Assembly (NCBI RefSeq): GCF_003315075.1
Contig: NZ_QNRJ01000012.1
Coordinates: forward strand, 1 to 64,000
Reading direction: 5' to 3'
Length of the DNA stretch: 64,000 bases
From: Rossellomorea aquimaris
GTDB taxonomy: Bacteria; Bacillota; Bacilli; Bacillales; Bacillaceae_B
Positions 37,403-46,800 of the stretch are shown piece by piece. Under the pieces are notes generated by a model. The model ran no database searches. It saw nothing but the letters and a program-made list of their open reading frames with translations, and was not told the origin of the DNA. A program made the translations under genes and the position numbers. Positions within the stretch are counted from its first letter, which is position 1. Every line of letters starts with the position of its first letter.

Positions 37403-38548
37403 ATGGAACAAGTTCAGCCAACAGAGAAACAAGTACAAGTGAAAAAGAAAAAAAGAGTCTATTCCCTCGATATGCTAAGAGGGATTATTGTGGCATTATC
37501 CGTGTTTTTGAGTACGATTCCTTATGGGCAGGTGGATTATCCCTATTTCCGTCATGCACAGTGGTATGGGGTCACTTTGATTGATATCATTTTACCGACG
37601 TTCATCACCATTTTTGGTGTGAGTATGGCGATTGCGTATCAGCGCGGGGTGAAATGGGAGAAGATTTTAAAGCGGACCGTTCGCTTGATTGTGTACGGCA
37701 TCATATTTACAATCATTGTGGAATGGACGTTGGATTTCCAGACTATACGCCTGACCGGTGTATTACAGATGTTTGCCCTTTTGGGAATTGTTACGGTGGC
37801 GATCACCAAGTTTGTACAATCTCCCTTGAAGTTGATGGCGATTGCGTTGTTGGTGTCGTCGGTGTATGGGGGGCTCATCCTCTATACTGGTCAATCCTGT
37901 GAAGGCGGATTGCCTCAGCCGGAATGTAATCCTTCACATATAATTGACAGCACGGTGTTTGGGGAAAGTCATTTATACCATCACGGCGAGCGGGGGTATG
38001 ACCCTGAAGGACTGGTCACCAGTTTGTCCGCCTTATCAAATGTTCTTTTTGGATATGCATTTGGAAGACTGATATTGACCCGTAAAGAGACGGGGGCATG
38101 GCGGGAGCTATTGGGGATAGGCGCTCTCTTGATTGCTCTATCACTCGCGTGGGATCAGTTCCTTCCATACAATAAACGATTGTGGACGCCTGCGTTTGCT
38201 CTATTGGCAGCTGGATTCGCAGCTAGTATGCTATCGATTCTTTATCTGATATTCGATAAGCGGAAAACAGACGCTAAAGAGACGGCGCTGAAGCCGGTTG
38301 TTTGGTTCCTGGAAGCCTATGGACGTAATAGCTTTCTGATCTATTTCGGTAAATTCATGCTTGGTTCCGTGCTGATCCATCTTTCGGTCACGCATGATGG
38401 CATTGAGAAATCCTTGTCCAGAGTGATAAATGAATGGGTTGCAACCTTTACCCCTCATCCGCAACTGGCTTATGGATTACTTAACCTGATCTTTTGGACA
38501 ATCGTTGCCTTTGTCTGCCATAAGAAGAAATGGTATTTGAAAGTATAG
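37403..38548 (+). CDS. Multipass HGSNAT/DUF1624-like transmembrane acetyltransferase
   Basis: The protein is 381 aa with about ten hydrophobic segments. The N-terminal RVYSLDMLRGI (Asp-x-x-Arg-Gly) and an intramembrane YGRNSFLIYFGK near the C-terminus are typical of the heparan-glucosaminide N-acetyltransferase/YeiB group, which move acetyl groups across the membrane onto glucosamine. The neighbouring secreted deacetylase makes opposed or cyclic editing of the same polymer possible (inference). The ATG has GTGAAAGGAACGG upstream. A perfect inverted repeat follows the stop. Confidence 0.72.
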   Translation: MEQVQPTEKQVQVKKKKRVYSLDMLRGIIVALSVFLSTIPYGQVDYPYFRHAQWYGVTLIDIILPTFITIFGVSMAIAYQRGVKWEKILKRTVRLIVYGIIFTIIVEWTLDFQTIRLTGVLQMFALLGIVTVAITKFVQSPLKLMAIALLVSSVYGGLILYTGQSCEGGLPQPECNPSHIIDSTVFGESHLYHHGERGYDPEGLVTSLSALSNVLFGYAFGRLILTRKETGAWRELLGIGALLIALSLAWDQFLPYNKRLWTPAFALLAAGFAASMLSILYLIFDKRKTDAKETALKPVVWFLEAYGRNSFLIYFGKFMLGSVLIHLSVTHDGIEKSLSRVINEWVATFTPHPQLAYGLLNLIFWTIVAFVCHKKKWYLKV

Positions 38549-38554
38549 AAGAAA

Positions 38555-38590
38555 GAAGGTCCGTCCCTCAACATAAGGGACGGACCTTCT
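38555..38590. terminator. GGGACGGACC inverted pair, bidirectional terminator
   Basis: AGAAGGTCCGTCCCT and AGGGACGGACCTTCT form a perfect 15-bp stem around a six-base loop, between two converging genes. Confidence 0.82.
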
Positions 38591-38591
38591 A

Positions 38592-39149
38592 CTATTTCTG
38601 ATTCAAAGTTTTTTCAAATAAAAGGCTTGCATAGGTTCTTGCGTATTTCAAAATGGTTTCTCCAACTTCTTCAGCTGGAAAATCAAATAAAGGTTGGAAC
38701 AGCTCTTTATTACTCTCTGTACCGAATGCGTCGACGAAACGGTACGTTAATCGAAGTTCGGTGAAGGTCGTCGTAAAGTAAACTTCCAACTGAGTGACGG
38801 TATCATTATCGGATTCTTCACTTTCGATCCGCTCATGATAAAGGGGGATCAGTCCCTCCATGTCACTTTGAATGCGTACATGTGCGCGGTTCATAAGCTG
38901 TGAAACACCATCCAGATTGGGGTATTTTGCATTTAACAAAAGTGGCTGCAGGATTCCATGAAGAGCTTTTGTCGATTCAACATGAAATACAAGGGCCTTC
39001 AGCAAATTTTTTGTGTATTCATCCTCTGTTGCTGAGTTTTTCATCGTTTGGAGTAATTGATTATTTACCTCTTCGCGAAGCTCGTCCTTATCAAGGTGTA
39101 TGACTAGTTTTTTATAGATGGTTGCAACGGATTGTGTGAGAGACTCCAT
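38592..39149 (-). CDS. Helical soluble protein, function unknown
   Basis: The protein is 185 aa. It is predicted almost all-helical, without a signal peptide or cysteines. The ATG follows AAGAAGGCATACTACCC, so the ribosome binding site is moderate. It is a single gene, flanked by the 38555 hairpin and AT-rich sequence. No family is recognised. Confidence 0.65.
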   Translation of the reverse strand: MESLTQSVATIYKKLVIHLDKDELREEVNNQLLQTMKNSATEDEYTKNLLKALVFHVESTKALHGILQPLLLNAKYPNLDGVSQLMNRAHVRIQSDMEGLIPLYHERIESEESDNDTVTQLEVYFTTTFTELRLTYRFVDAFGTESNKELFQPLFDFPAEEVGETILKYARTYASLLFEKTLNQK

Positions 39150-39244
39150 GGGTAGTATGCCTTCTTTCTTATGTATGGTTTGAAATATGCTACTATTCTA
39201 CCATTAATATACAGAAAATTCTATATATTATTTAATATAAAAAA

Positions 39245-39267
39245 ACGCGCTCTTCAAAAGAGCGCGT
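39245..39267 (-). terminator. Terminator of the PPC-CWB2 gene
   Basis: A perfect ACGCGCTCTT / AAGAGCGCGT stem. On the minus strand it is followed by TTTTTTA. Confidence 0.92.
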
Positions 39268-39273
39268 TCGGTA

Positions 39274-40653
39274 TTATTCGTTTCCTTCTAAAACCGACCA
39301 AAGATCATCCTCTACCTTTTGGTTAAGGGCTTTTGGTCCACCTAACATCGTTGCACCCATGGTAGAACCTTTCAATAAATCCTTCATGTCAGGATGTAGT
39401 TCATGTGGAGTCGTCAGTAATAATGGCTCACCCCAATAAGCGGCAAGAGCTGAACCTGTCAGGGCATCGGCGAACTGAGTTCCTGTCGCGACAAATACGA
39501 AATCCATCGGAACATCAAATTCTTTAATGACCTTGGCGTTTGTCAGATAACGGTCACCGCCTGCGATACGGGTAGGCTTATTCAGCTTATTCATTGTGGA
39601 ATTACTGATGACACCCGTTCCTCCGACCACATAGTTCTTAGGATACAATTTAGCCTGAGTCAGAGTAGAAGCGGAAGTGCTGTCTTTAGCAGACAATAGA
39701 ATCGGATATCCGTTTTGTGCTGCGATGGACGCAACCGATAGGGCATCTGGATAATTCTTACCACTTACGACTACGGCTGCATCATTGATTGGTAACTTTT
39801 TGGAAATGGCCACGGCTGTTTCATAGCGGTCACTACCACTGATACGCATCGTTTTAACATCGAGGGCCTTTAGTTTATCTTCTACAGCTTTTGAAATGAC
39901 TCCCGTTCCCCCGAGAATAGTCACTCGCTTAACTCCCAGCTCAAAGATTGCTTCTTCAACTGCTGGGTGAAGTGAACCCTTTTTTGTAAGAAGAATAGGA
40001 GCATTTTTATGATAAGCAAGAGGTGCGCCAGCTAACGCATCAGGGAAATTCTCCCCGGTTGCCAGGATGATATCTTCCGCTCCGCCGAATTCCCACCCTC
40101 GCATAGCGATTTGCAATGCTGTGTCGTATCGATCATCACCATAAATTCTGTCTACATAAGGTTCAAATGTGAACTGGCTGGTGTAAACAGCATATTCTTC
40201 ATTGGAACCGATATTATTGGTATCTTTTACTGCCATATAATAAGTGCCTGGCGCGATGGAATAGTCTGCGTAGAAACCTTCCATTTCATCACTGCTCGTA
40301 TCCAAGGGCTGAATCACCTTTTTATTTTCATCATACAAAGTAACATCTAACTGGATACGTGGACTCTCTGAAAATGATCCCCCATATAGAAAAAAGGAAT
40401 CATCGGAATCAACTTGAATTTTGTACATATCAATATCATCTTTTGGCAGAGTACCCTTTAAAGCGTCTTCAACGATAATGTTGTTGGCTTGGGCAAACGT
40501 GTTATTTGGTTCTTCCTCAACGAAGAAACCTTCACGATCGTACCCTAAAAGTTCCATCTTTTGCTGAGAAGGACTTTCAGCTAATACAGATGTACTAAAT
40601 AAACTAGATGCTAGTATTGCTGAACCAACTGAAGCAATAAACCACTTTTTCAT
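39274..40653 (-). CDS. Secreted PPC-domain protein with three CWB2 repeats
   Basis: The protein is 459 aa. A signal peptide (cleavage near VLAES, residue 25) and a PPC-like domain (about 46-160; EEEPNNTFAQAN and SIAPGTYYMAV) are followed by CWB2 repeats (167-459; RIYGDDRYDTAL, RISGSDRYETAV, RIAGGDRYLTNA). There is no enzyme module. It has the same architecture as the 13648 protein. It is the only CWB2 gene here on the minus strand, and is divergent from the epimerase. GGGGGAAAG precedes the ATG. Confidence 0.9.
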   Translation of the reverse strand: MKKWFIASVGSAILASSLFSTSVLAESPSQQKMELLGYDREGFFVEEEPNNTFAQANNIIVEDALKGTLPKDDIDMYKIQVDSDDSFFLYGGSFSESPRIQLDVTLYDENKKVIQPLDTSSDEMEGFYADYSIAPGTYYMAVKDTNNIGSNEEYAVYTSQFTFEPYVDRIYGDDRYDTALQIAMRGWEFGGAEDIILATGENFPDALAGAPLAYHKNAPILLTKKGSLHPAVEEAIFELGVKRVTILGGTGVISKAVEDKLKALDVKTMRISGSDRYETAVAISKKLPINDAAVVVSGKNYPDALSVASIAAQNGYPILLSAKDSTSASTLTQAKLYPKNYVVGGTGVISNSTMNKLNKPTRIAGGDRYLTNAKVIKEFDVPMDFVFVATGTQFADALTGSALAAYWGEPLLLTTPHELHPDMKDLLKGSTMGATMLGGPKALNQKVEDDLWSVLEGNE

Positions 40654-40975
40654 CTTTCTTTCCCCCGATTGTTATGTTGTTTCTATTTTTAGAGAAAACT
40701 GTTCTTGAGCTGATGTCTTTGGCACTCCCATACCAATAATTCATAACATCTAGAATAGTATAATAGCGTTTTGGACGTTTGACTAGATAGTTTGAAATAA
40801 ATATTTTTCGTCTTTTTTTGACATGAGTGGAAGGGGTTTTAGAAAGAGTCAATAGGGTAAAAATTAAGGGTGTTTTACATTTTAATGACCGAATAGAAAC
40901 GGATTGTGATTTTTGCTATACTTATATGAGTGAAAAAAAAGCATAACTCTCCATACTGAAAGGGGAACAACATAA
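40654..40975. promoter_or_regulatory. Divergent promoter region
   Basis: On the plus strand an extended -10 TGCTATACT (40914-40922) precedes the epimerase. On the minus strand TATTATACTATT (about 40753-40764) may serve the PPC gene. No other structure is seen. Confidence 0.45.
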
Positions 40976-41923
40976 ATGAGCAAGATCCTTGTCACAGGCG
41001 GGGCCGGATTCATCGGCTCTCATATTGTAGAAGAATTGTTAAAAAATAATGAACAAGTGGTAGTGATAGATAATTTCTCCATGGGTTCAATGGATAACCT
41101 TCCAAAGGACGATAAGTTAACAGTTGTAGAAGGAGATATCTCTTCAAAAGAGACAATTGAAAAGCTATTTCAGCAACATCAATTCAAGAAAATCTTTCAT
41201 TTAGGTGCGATTGCCAGTGTAGCGGCTTCAGTAGAAGATCCCCTTCATACACATCAAACCAATTTGGAAGCGACCCTGTACTTATTGGAAGAAACACGCA
41301 AACAAGGCGGATTGGAGCGATTTGTTTTTGCTTCTTCTGCAGCGGTTTATGGAGATGAGCCGACTCTTCCAAAGAAAGAGACGTCAACGATCAGACCGCT
41401 GACGCCATATGCCATCGATAAATTTGCATCGGAGCAATATGTACTGGCTTTTAGTCGATTGTATGATATTCCAACAACGGCGGTTCGTTTCTTCAATGTC
41501 TTTGGAAACAGACAAAATCCATCGTCACCATACTCTGGTGTGGTATCGATCTTAACGGATAAATTCAAGCAGCTAGTAAACAATGAAGAAACCAACTTCA
41601 CTCTATATGGAGATGGAGAACAGACGAGAGATTTCATCTATGTGAAAGATGTTGTTCAGGCCAACCTTCTCGTTTCAGAATCAAGAGAGGCAATCGGTAA
41701 GGTATTCAACGTTGGCACAGGGGAATCGACAAGCTTAAACGAATTGATTGGCATGTATGAAGAGATCACGAATACAAAGCTTCCAATCAAACAATTGGAA
41801 GAACGTTCAGGAGATATTAAAGAATCCTACTCTGATATATCCGAGCTGAAATCTTTAGGATTCGAACCAAAGTTCTCGATGGGAGAAGGACTTTTGGAGT
41901 ATTGGAATAAAGAAAACGATTAA
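40976..41923 (+). CDS. NAD-dependent sugar-nucleotide epimerase (extended SDR, GalE-like)
   Basis: The protein is 315 aa. It has the NAD motif GGAGFIGSH, active-site SSAAVYG (Ser/Thr) and YAIDK (YxxxK), and the typical FNVFGNRQNP and DGEQTRDFIYV substrate-domain motifs of UDP-glucose/UDP-GlcNAc 4-epimerases. It makes a precursor for a surface polymer. AAAGGGG precedes the ATG. It is monocistronic, inside the CWB2 gene set. Confidence 0.9.
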   Translation: MSKILVTGGAGFIGSHIVEELLKNNEQVVVIDNFSMGSMDNLPKDDKLTVVEGDISSKETIEKLFQQHQFKKIFHLGAIASVAASVEDPLHTHQTNLEATLYLLEETRKQGGLERFVFASSAAVYGDEPTLPKKETSTIRPLTPYAIDKFASEQYVLAFSRLYDIPTTAVRFFNVFGNRQNPSSPYSGVVSILTDKFKQLVNNEETNFTLYGDGEQTRDFIYVKDVVQANLLVSESREAIGKVFNVGTGESTSLNELIGMYEEITNTKLPIKQLEERSGDIKESYSDISELKSLGFEPKFSMGEGLLEYWNKEND

Positions 41924-41928
41924 CGAAA

Positions 41929-41963
41929 AATGCCTGTTTCTGTTATGGAAACAGGCATTTTTT
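41929..41963 (+). terminator. Terminator of the epimerase gene
   Basis: A perfect AATGCCTGTTTC / GAAACAGGCATT stem is followed by T6. Confidence 0.93.
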
Positions 41964-42015
41964 GTGTCGTTTGCAGGAGGGTATATTACAGAAAAGGGGT
42001 AAATATGACGAATTT

Positions 42016-42032
42016 TGTTACAAAACTGTAAA
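42016..42032 (+). promoter_or_regulatory. WalR (YycF) box
   Basis: TGTTAC-AAAAC-TGTAAA matches TGTWAH-N5-TGTWAH exactly. A -10-like TAAGAT starts 23 bases downstream (42055). WalRK controls wall hydrolases in bacilli, which fits the downstream NlpC/P60 gene. Confidence 0.65.
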
Positions 42033-42096
42033 ATTATTTTGAAAATTTTAATGATAAGATAGTTTTTGTAGATTTATAGAGAAGGGGAATTGAGAA

Positions 42097-43410
42097 ATGT
42101 CAAATTATCGCAAACCTGTATCTATTACTTTCGTCACGGTAGTAAGCTTCATGTTCCTATTATTTTTCCAGAACCCTGCATCAGCTGCAGGTACACAGAT
42201 AGATCGAGTAAGTGGTGTTGACCGGTATGAAACGGCAGTTAAAGTTTCCAGAGAAGGGTGGAGCAGCGCAAACACCGTTGTCATTGCAGTGGGAAATAAC
42301 TTTCCTGATGCGCTGGCAGGTGCACCGTTAGCGGACAAATATAATGCGCCTATCCTATTAGTAACAAAAGATAGCGTCCCTTATAGTGTGAAAGAAGAGT
42401 TAAAGCGATTAAAGCCAAGTAAAGCATACATATTAGGTGGAAGTTCCGTTATTTCATCTTCAGTCGAAACTCAGCTTGAGAGTTTAGGTATTACCAGTAC
42501 AAGAGTGGCAGGGGAAAACAGATACGAAACAGCGGCGAAAATTGCTGCGTTGGTAGGAGGATCACAAGCCATCGTTACATATGGCAGGGATTTTCCGGAC
42601 AGTTTGGCCATTGCACCTGTTGCTGCCAGTAAATCAATGCCGATTCTTTTAACAGAAAAAAACCATGTCCCTGAAGAGACAAAAAAAGCGTTAAGTAAAT
42701 ATAGTTCTTCTATTCTTGTAGGAGGTACAGGTGTGGTAAGTGACGGGGTTAAGAATCAATTGCCAAGAGCCACCCGTATTTCCGGGAAAGATCGATATGA
42801 TACGGCAACAAAAGTCGCAGAGAAATATTACTCAGCTTCAAATAGTACAGTCATTGCAACGGGAGAAAGCTATGCAGATGCATTAACCGGGTCCGTTCTG
42901 GCAGCCAAAAAAGGCTCACCTGTAATGTTGATTCAATCAAACAGTGTCCCATCTTCTGTGAAATCGACAGTTGATAAATTAGGCATTAATCAGTTTACGA
43001 TTATTGGTGGTACGTCCGTGATTTCCGAGAAAGCCCAAAGTCTATTTGGATTTGATACAGATGGTTTAATCAAGACGGCGAAACAGTATATAGGAACACC
43101 TTATAAATGGGGTGGAACCACTCCAAGCGGTTTTGATTGCAGTGGATATTTAAACTATGTATATGATAAATATGATATTGATCTGCCTAGAACGACATCT
43201 GACATCTGGAATTTTGGAAGCCGCTCAAGCTCTCCGGCAGTCGGTGATATCGTCATGTTCGAAACATACAAACCAGGCCCTTCCCATGGTGGGATCTACA
43301 TTGGTAACAATGAATTCATCCATGCAGGGGATCGTGGAGTAGAAATCACGAGTATAAATAACGTATATTGGAAGCCTCGTTATTTAGGCGCAGTGAAGGT
43401 TGTAAATTAA
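42097..43410 (+). CDS. NlpC/P60 peptidoglycan endopeptidase with N-terminal CWB2 repeats
   Basis: The protein is 437 aa. A signal peptide (about 1-30) is followed by three CWB2 repeats (about 35-320) and then a C-terminal NlpC/P60 domain. The triad is Cys348 (FDCSG), His397 (PSHGG) and His409 (FIHAG). The family cleaves D-Glu-diamino-acid bonds in stem peptides. Domain order is reversed relative to the other enzymes here, which carry CWB2 at the C-terminus. GAAGGGGAATTGAGAA precedes the ATG. A WalR box lies upstream. Confidence 0.93.
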   Translation: MSNYRKPVSITFVTVVSFMFLLFFQNPASAAGTQIDRVSGVDRYETAVKVSREGWSSANTVVIAVGNNFPDALAGAPLADKYNAPILLVTKDSVPYSVKEELKRLKPSKAYILGGSSVISSSVETQLESLGITSTRVAGENRYETAAKIAALVGGSQAIVTYGRDFPDSLAIAPVAASKSMPILLTEKNHVPEETKKALSKYSSSILVGGTGVVSDGVKNQLPRATRISGKDRYDTATKVAEKYYSASNSTVIATGESYADALTGSVLAAKKGSPVMLIQSNSVPSSVKSTVDKLGINQFTIIGGTSVISEKAQSLFGFDTDGLIKTAKQYIGTPYKWGGTTPSGFDCSGYLNYVYDKYDIDLPRTTSDIWNFGSRSSSPAVGDIVMFETYKPGPSHGGIYIGNNEFIHAGDRGVEITSINNVYWKPRYLGAVKVVN

Positions 43411-43421
43411 TAGAATGATAG

Positions 43422-43455
43422 AAAAACTGTTTGTCAAATGGCAAGCAGTTTTTTT
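43422..43455 (+). terminator. Terminator of the NlpC/P60 gene
   Basis: An AAAACTG...CAGTTTT stem with an interrupted inner helix is followed by T7. Confidence 0.8.
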
Positions 43456-43565
43456 CTATTTACCCGATTCAATAGTCCTTAAACATTTTCTTTTTTAATA
43501 TTTTTTTCTAATAGATAGTTGAATTTTTCCCTATGTTTAGTGAAGGGTGAAATATTTACCATGGT

Positions 43566-43634
43566 GTTGATTCTCGCTGCAGGTGCTCGACTCCTGCCCC
43601 GCGGAAAGTGAGCGCCTGTAGCGGAAATCAACCA
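43566..43634. repeat. CTCCTGC...CCGCGGAAAG dispersed repeat, short copy
   Basis: It starts GTTGATT and ends GCGGAAATCAAC, with GGTGCTCGACTCCTGC and CCGCGGAAAGTGAGCGC inside. The central part present in the 50561 copy is deleted. Confidence 0.75.
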
Positions 43635-43715
43635 CCACTCTCAAAACAATTTAACAAATCCGAAAACACAATAGTAAAAATATATTATTTTTTCTGAAAA
43701 TAACGTCTCCTTTTG

Positions 43716-43744
43716 TTGACTAAAGAACTAACTGAGATTAAAAT
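43716..43744 (+). promoter_or_regulatory. Sigma-A promoter of the 1407-aa subtilase
   Basis: TTGACT, 17 bases, TAAAAT: a near-consensus -35/-10 pair, followed by an approximately 95-base leader. Confidence 0.7.
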
Positions 43745-43840
43745 GGAAAATAGAGTTCGAATTTTTCCATAATTATATTATTTTGGAAGATACGGAGTAT
43801 TTCGGACCATTACTATTAATCTATCAAGGGGGAAAAGGGA

Positions 43841-46800
43841 TTGACGTTTAAGAAAAAGGTATTTTCAGTCATGGCAAGTGCTGCTTTGGTAACTTCTTCA
43901 TTCGCTGGAGTAACAGCTTTCAATCCTGATAAAGCAGAAGCTGCTTTACAGGAAACGAAAAAGTTCAAGGTTTCGAATTTCTCAGAGGTTGTGGCACTGT
44001 CTATGAGTGATCAAGCTGTTCAAGAGCTTGTCATCGTAGGTAACGGTAAAGTAGATGCGACTAGTCAATTAGAGAAGCTTGGAGTTAAGGTGAAACAGAA
44101 TTATAAGAACTATGTTTACCTAGCGGATGTACCTACACGTAAAGTGATGGAAGTTCTTGACCTTAAGAGTGTCCGTACAGTGGGTAAAAATGCTGAAATC
44201 GAATTAGGTGAGGTCAAGGATCCTGAATTAGCAGTGAAGGATCAAAATAAAGTCGATGAAGATGCGGTTGTAAAACCTAATCAGGCAGAAACTCATGCTC
44301 CAACCGGAGTGGATGATTTCCACGATAAGTTTGATGGTAGTGGCACGCGTATCGGAATCATTGACTCAGGTCCCGATCCAGGCCATGAATCTTTTACAGA
44401 AGGTTTAGAAGAAGGAACACGTAAATATGGTGATTCGAAGATCGTTGCTGTAAGAGATTACACAATCTCGAATCGTTTTGCTTCATATCCTATTGAAGAC
44501 CATTATAAAAAATACTTAGGTGATGGTGCGAACTATCTTTCTGAAGGAGACGTACTATTCGATAAAGGACATGCTGAGGGTGACTCCATTACAGTAGGGG
44601 AAACTACATATAGTACAGCAGGGCTTGACGCTTCCGATGACAAATTTTTCTTAGGGAAAACGGCATTTGAAACAAATCCTTATCCGAAAACAAATCCTAA
44701 CTGGACGAACCAGGATTTGAATGCGGATGGAGTGAATGGAAATTCCGATAATTTCGCTGTTCTCTTGGCAGGGGACAAAGTCTACATCGATACAGATATG
44801 GACAATGACTTCACTGACGAAACAGCCTATGCAAATAACGAAACAGGTACATTCGATGTGAATGTAGAAGATGAAAAGCTAGGAGCGAACTTCCGTGTCA
44901 ATGATATGGAATTGAACTGGTTCGGTGCGGGTCTGAAGAAGATCAATTTATTCACTGACTTCAACGGACACGGATCTCACGTTTCAGGTATCTCAGCGGC
45001 AAACGGCCCGGCAAAAGCAAATGCGTTCGGAGCAGTTGCAGGTGAAGGGGTTGCCCCTGGAGCGGAACTTGTTGGATTACGTGTGTTCAAGGCAGCTGGC
45101 GGTGCATACACGTTCAGTATTCAAAAAGCAATGGTCGATGCTGCTCTACCAGAATCCGAAGGCGGCTTTGGCGTAGATGTTGCAAACTTAAGTCTGGGTT
45201 CTTCCCCGGATTTAAATGATGGTTTGGGATCTTATGGAGAGTTGATGACGGTCCTGAGTGAAGATACTGACATCGTATTCGTTACCTCTGCAGGAAATTC
45301 CGGTCCTGGTGCAGACACCGTCGGATCACCTGGAGACGTAGCACCAATCATCTCTGTTGGTGCACATATCACGGCTGACATGTGGGCTAAGGAATACAAT
45401 TCTTATCCATATGGAAAAAATGCAGACGGCACTCCAAAAGAAGGACAAGGCTTATGGTACTTCTCTTCTGTTGGACCAAATGAAGCGGGTAACCAAAAAC
45501 CGGATATCGTCGGTCCTGGATCTGCTTTTGCCGCTCACCCGGTACAAAACGGACCTTATGTGGTGATGCAGGGTACAAGTATGTCTTCGCCATATGTTGC
45601 TGGAGCAGTAGCGTTACTTAAATCAGCAGCTAAGAAAGATCGTATTCCATTCAACTATGAAATCGCTCGTGAAGCATTAATTTCAACAGCTAATCATTTG
45701 GATGGGTACAACCGCGCTCAAGAGGGTGGAGGACTGATCGATGTTCCTGCAGCTTATGAGTATCTGCGCAAAAACTTCATTTCAGATATTAAAGATGTAG
45801 ACGTAACGGTATACCACGGAGAAAAAATTTCCGGCGGTCCTGGTCTATATGTAAGAAATAAAGAAATTCCTGAAACAGTGGAAGTATTAGTAGAGAACAA
45901 GACAGATGAAGATAAGAGCCTGGATGTATCTCCAACAGGGGAATGGATCAAACCTTCTGTATCAAAAGTGGAGCTTAAAGCTGGAGAAAGTAAAACGATT
46001 ACAGTAAAGTACGATGAGTCTAAATTGGAGACAGGCGTAAACGCTGAGACTCTTGTATTTGATGATGCATCAACTCCTTACGTTGAAGCGAGATCAGCAC
46101 AAACGATCATTACTGGTCACGAGTTTAACCAGGATAACCGCTTCCGTTTCCGGGAAGAAGGAGAAGTTCAAGCTTCTAAAACGAAAGGTTACACATTCGA
46201 AGTTAAGCCTGGCGTAAGTGAAGTGCGCTTCTCACTAAATGCAATCAGTGAAAATGACGACTACAAAGGCCGCGTACGCGCGATCGTCTTTAATCCTGAT
46301 GGAGTCGAAGTAAGTGAATACCAAGGATATGCCGGATACGGTGCTGGTGGATTAGGTGTTGAAGATCATGTATTCAAGTCTCCTAAACCGGGAGTTTGGG
46401 AAGTACAGGTATATGGAGCTTTTGGTCCTGAAGCAGGTAAGGAAGTAAATAAATATCAATTAGAGGCTGTTGTTCAGGATGTGGTTGCTGAACCAGGTGA
46501 AATTGATTTAGGTAATGTTGCACCTGAAACTGAAATGACTAAATCCGTTACATTCTCAAACTATCTATCCGAAGCAAGAGATGTAAAGGTTGTAGGAGCA
46601 CCATTCAGTACACCTAAAGCTTCTTCTAAAAAGGTAGAGGTACCTGGTGGTAATCAATTTTACTTCCAAGAGGTCAAAGTGAAAAATAATGTTTCTTTTG
46701 AAGTTCAAACATCTAATCCTTCTCATCCGAGTGATGACGTGGATCTATATATCTTTGATTCTAAAGGAAATGAAGTAGCGTATTCTGCTGGTGCTACATC

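Larger units (their letters stand above)
43411..43840 (+). other. Intergenic region with terminator, repeat and promoter
   Basis: The region holds a terminator (43422-43455), a shortened copy of the CTCCTGC/CCGCGGAAAG repeat (43566-43634) and a sigma-A promoter (43716-43744). Confidence 0.6.
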
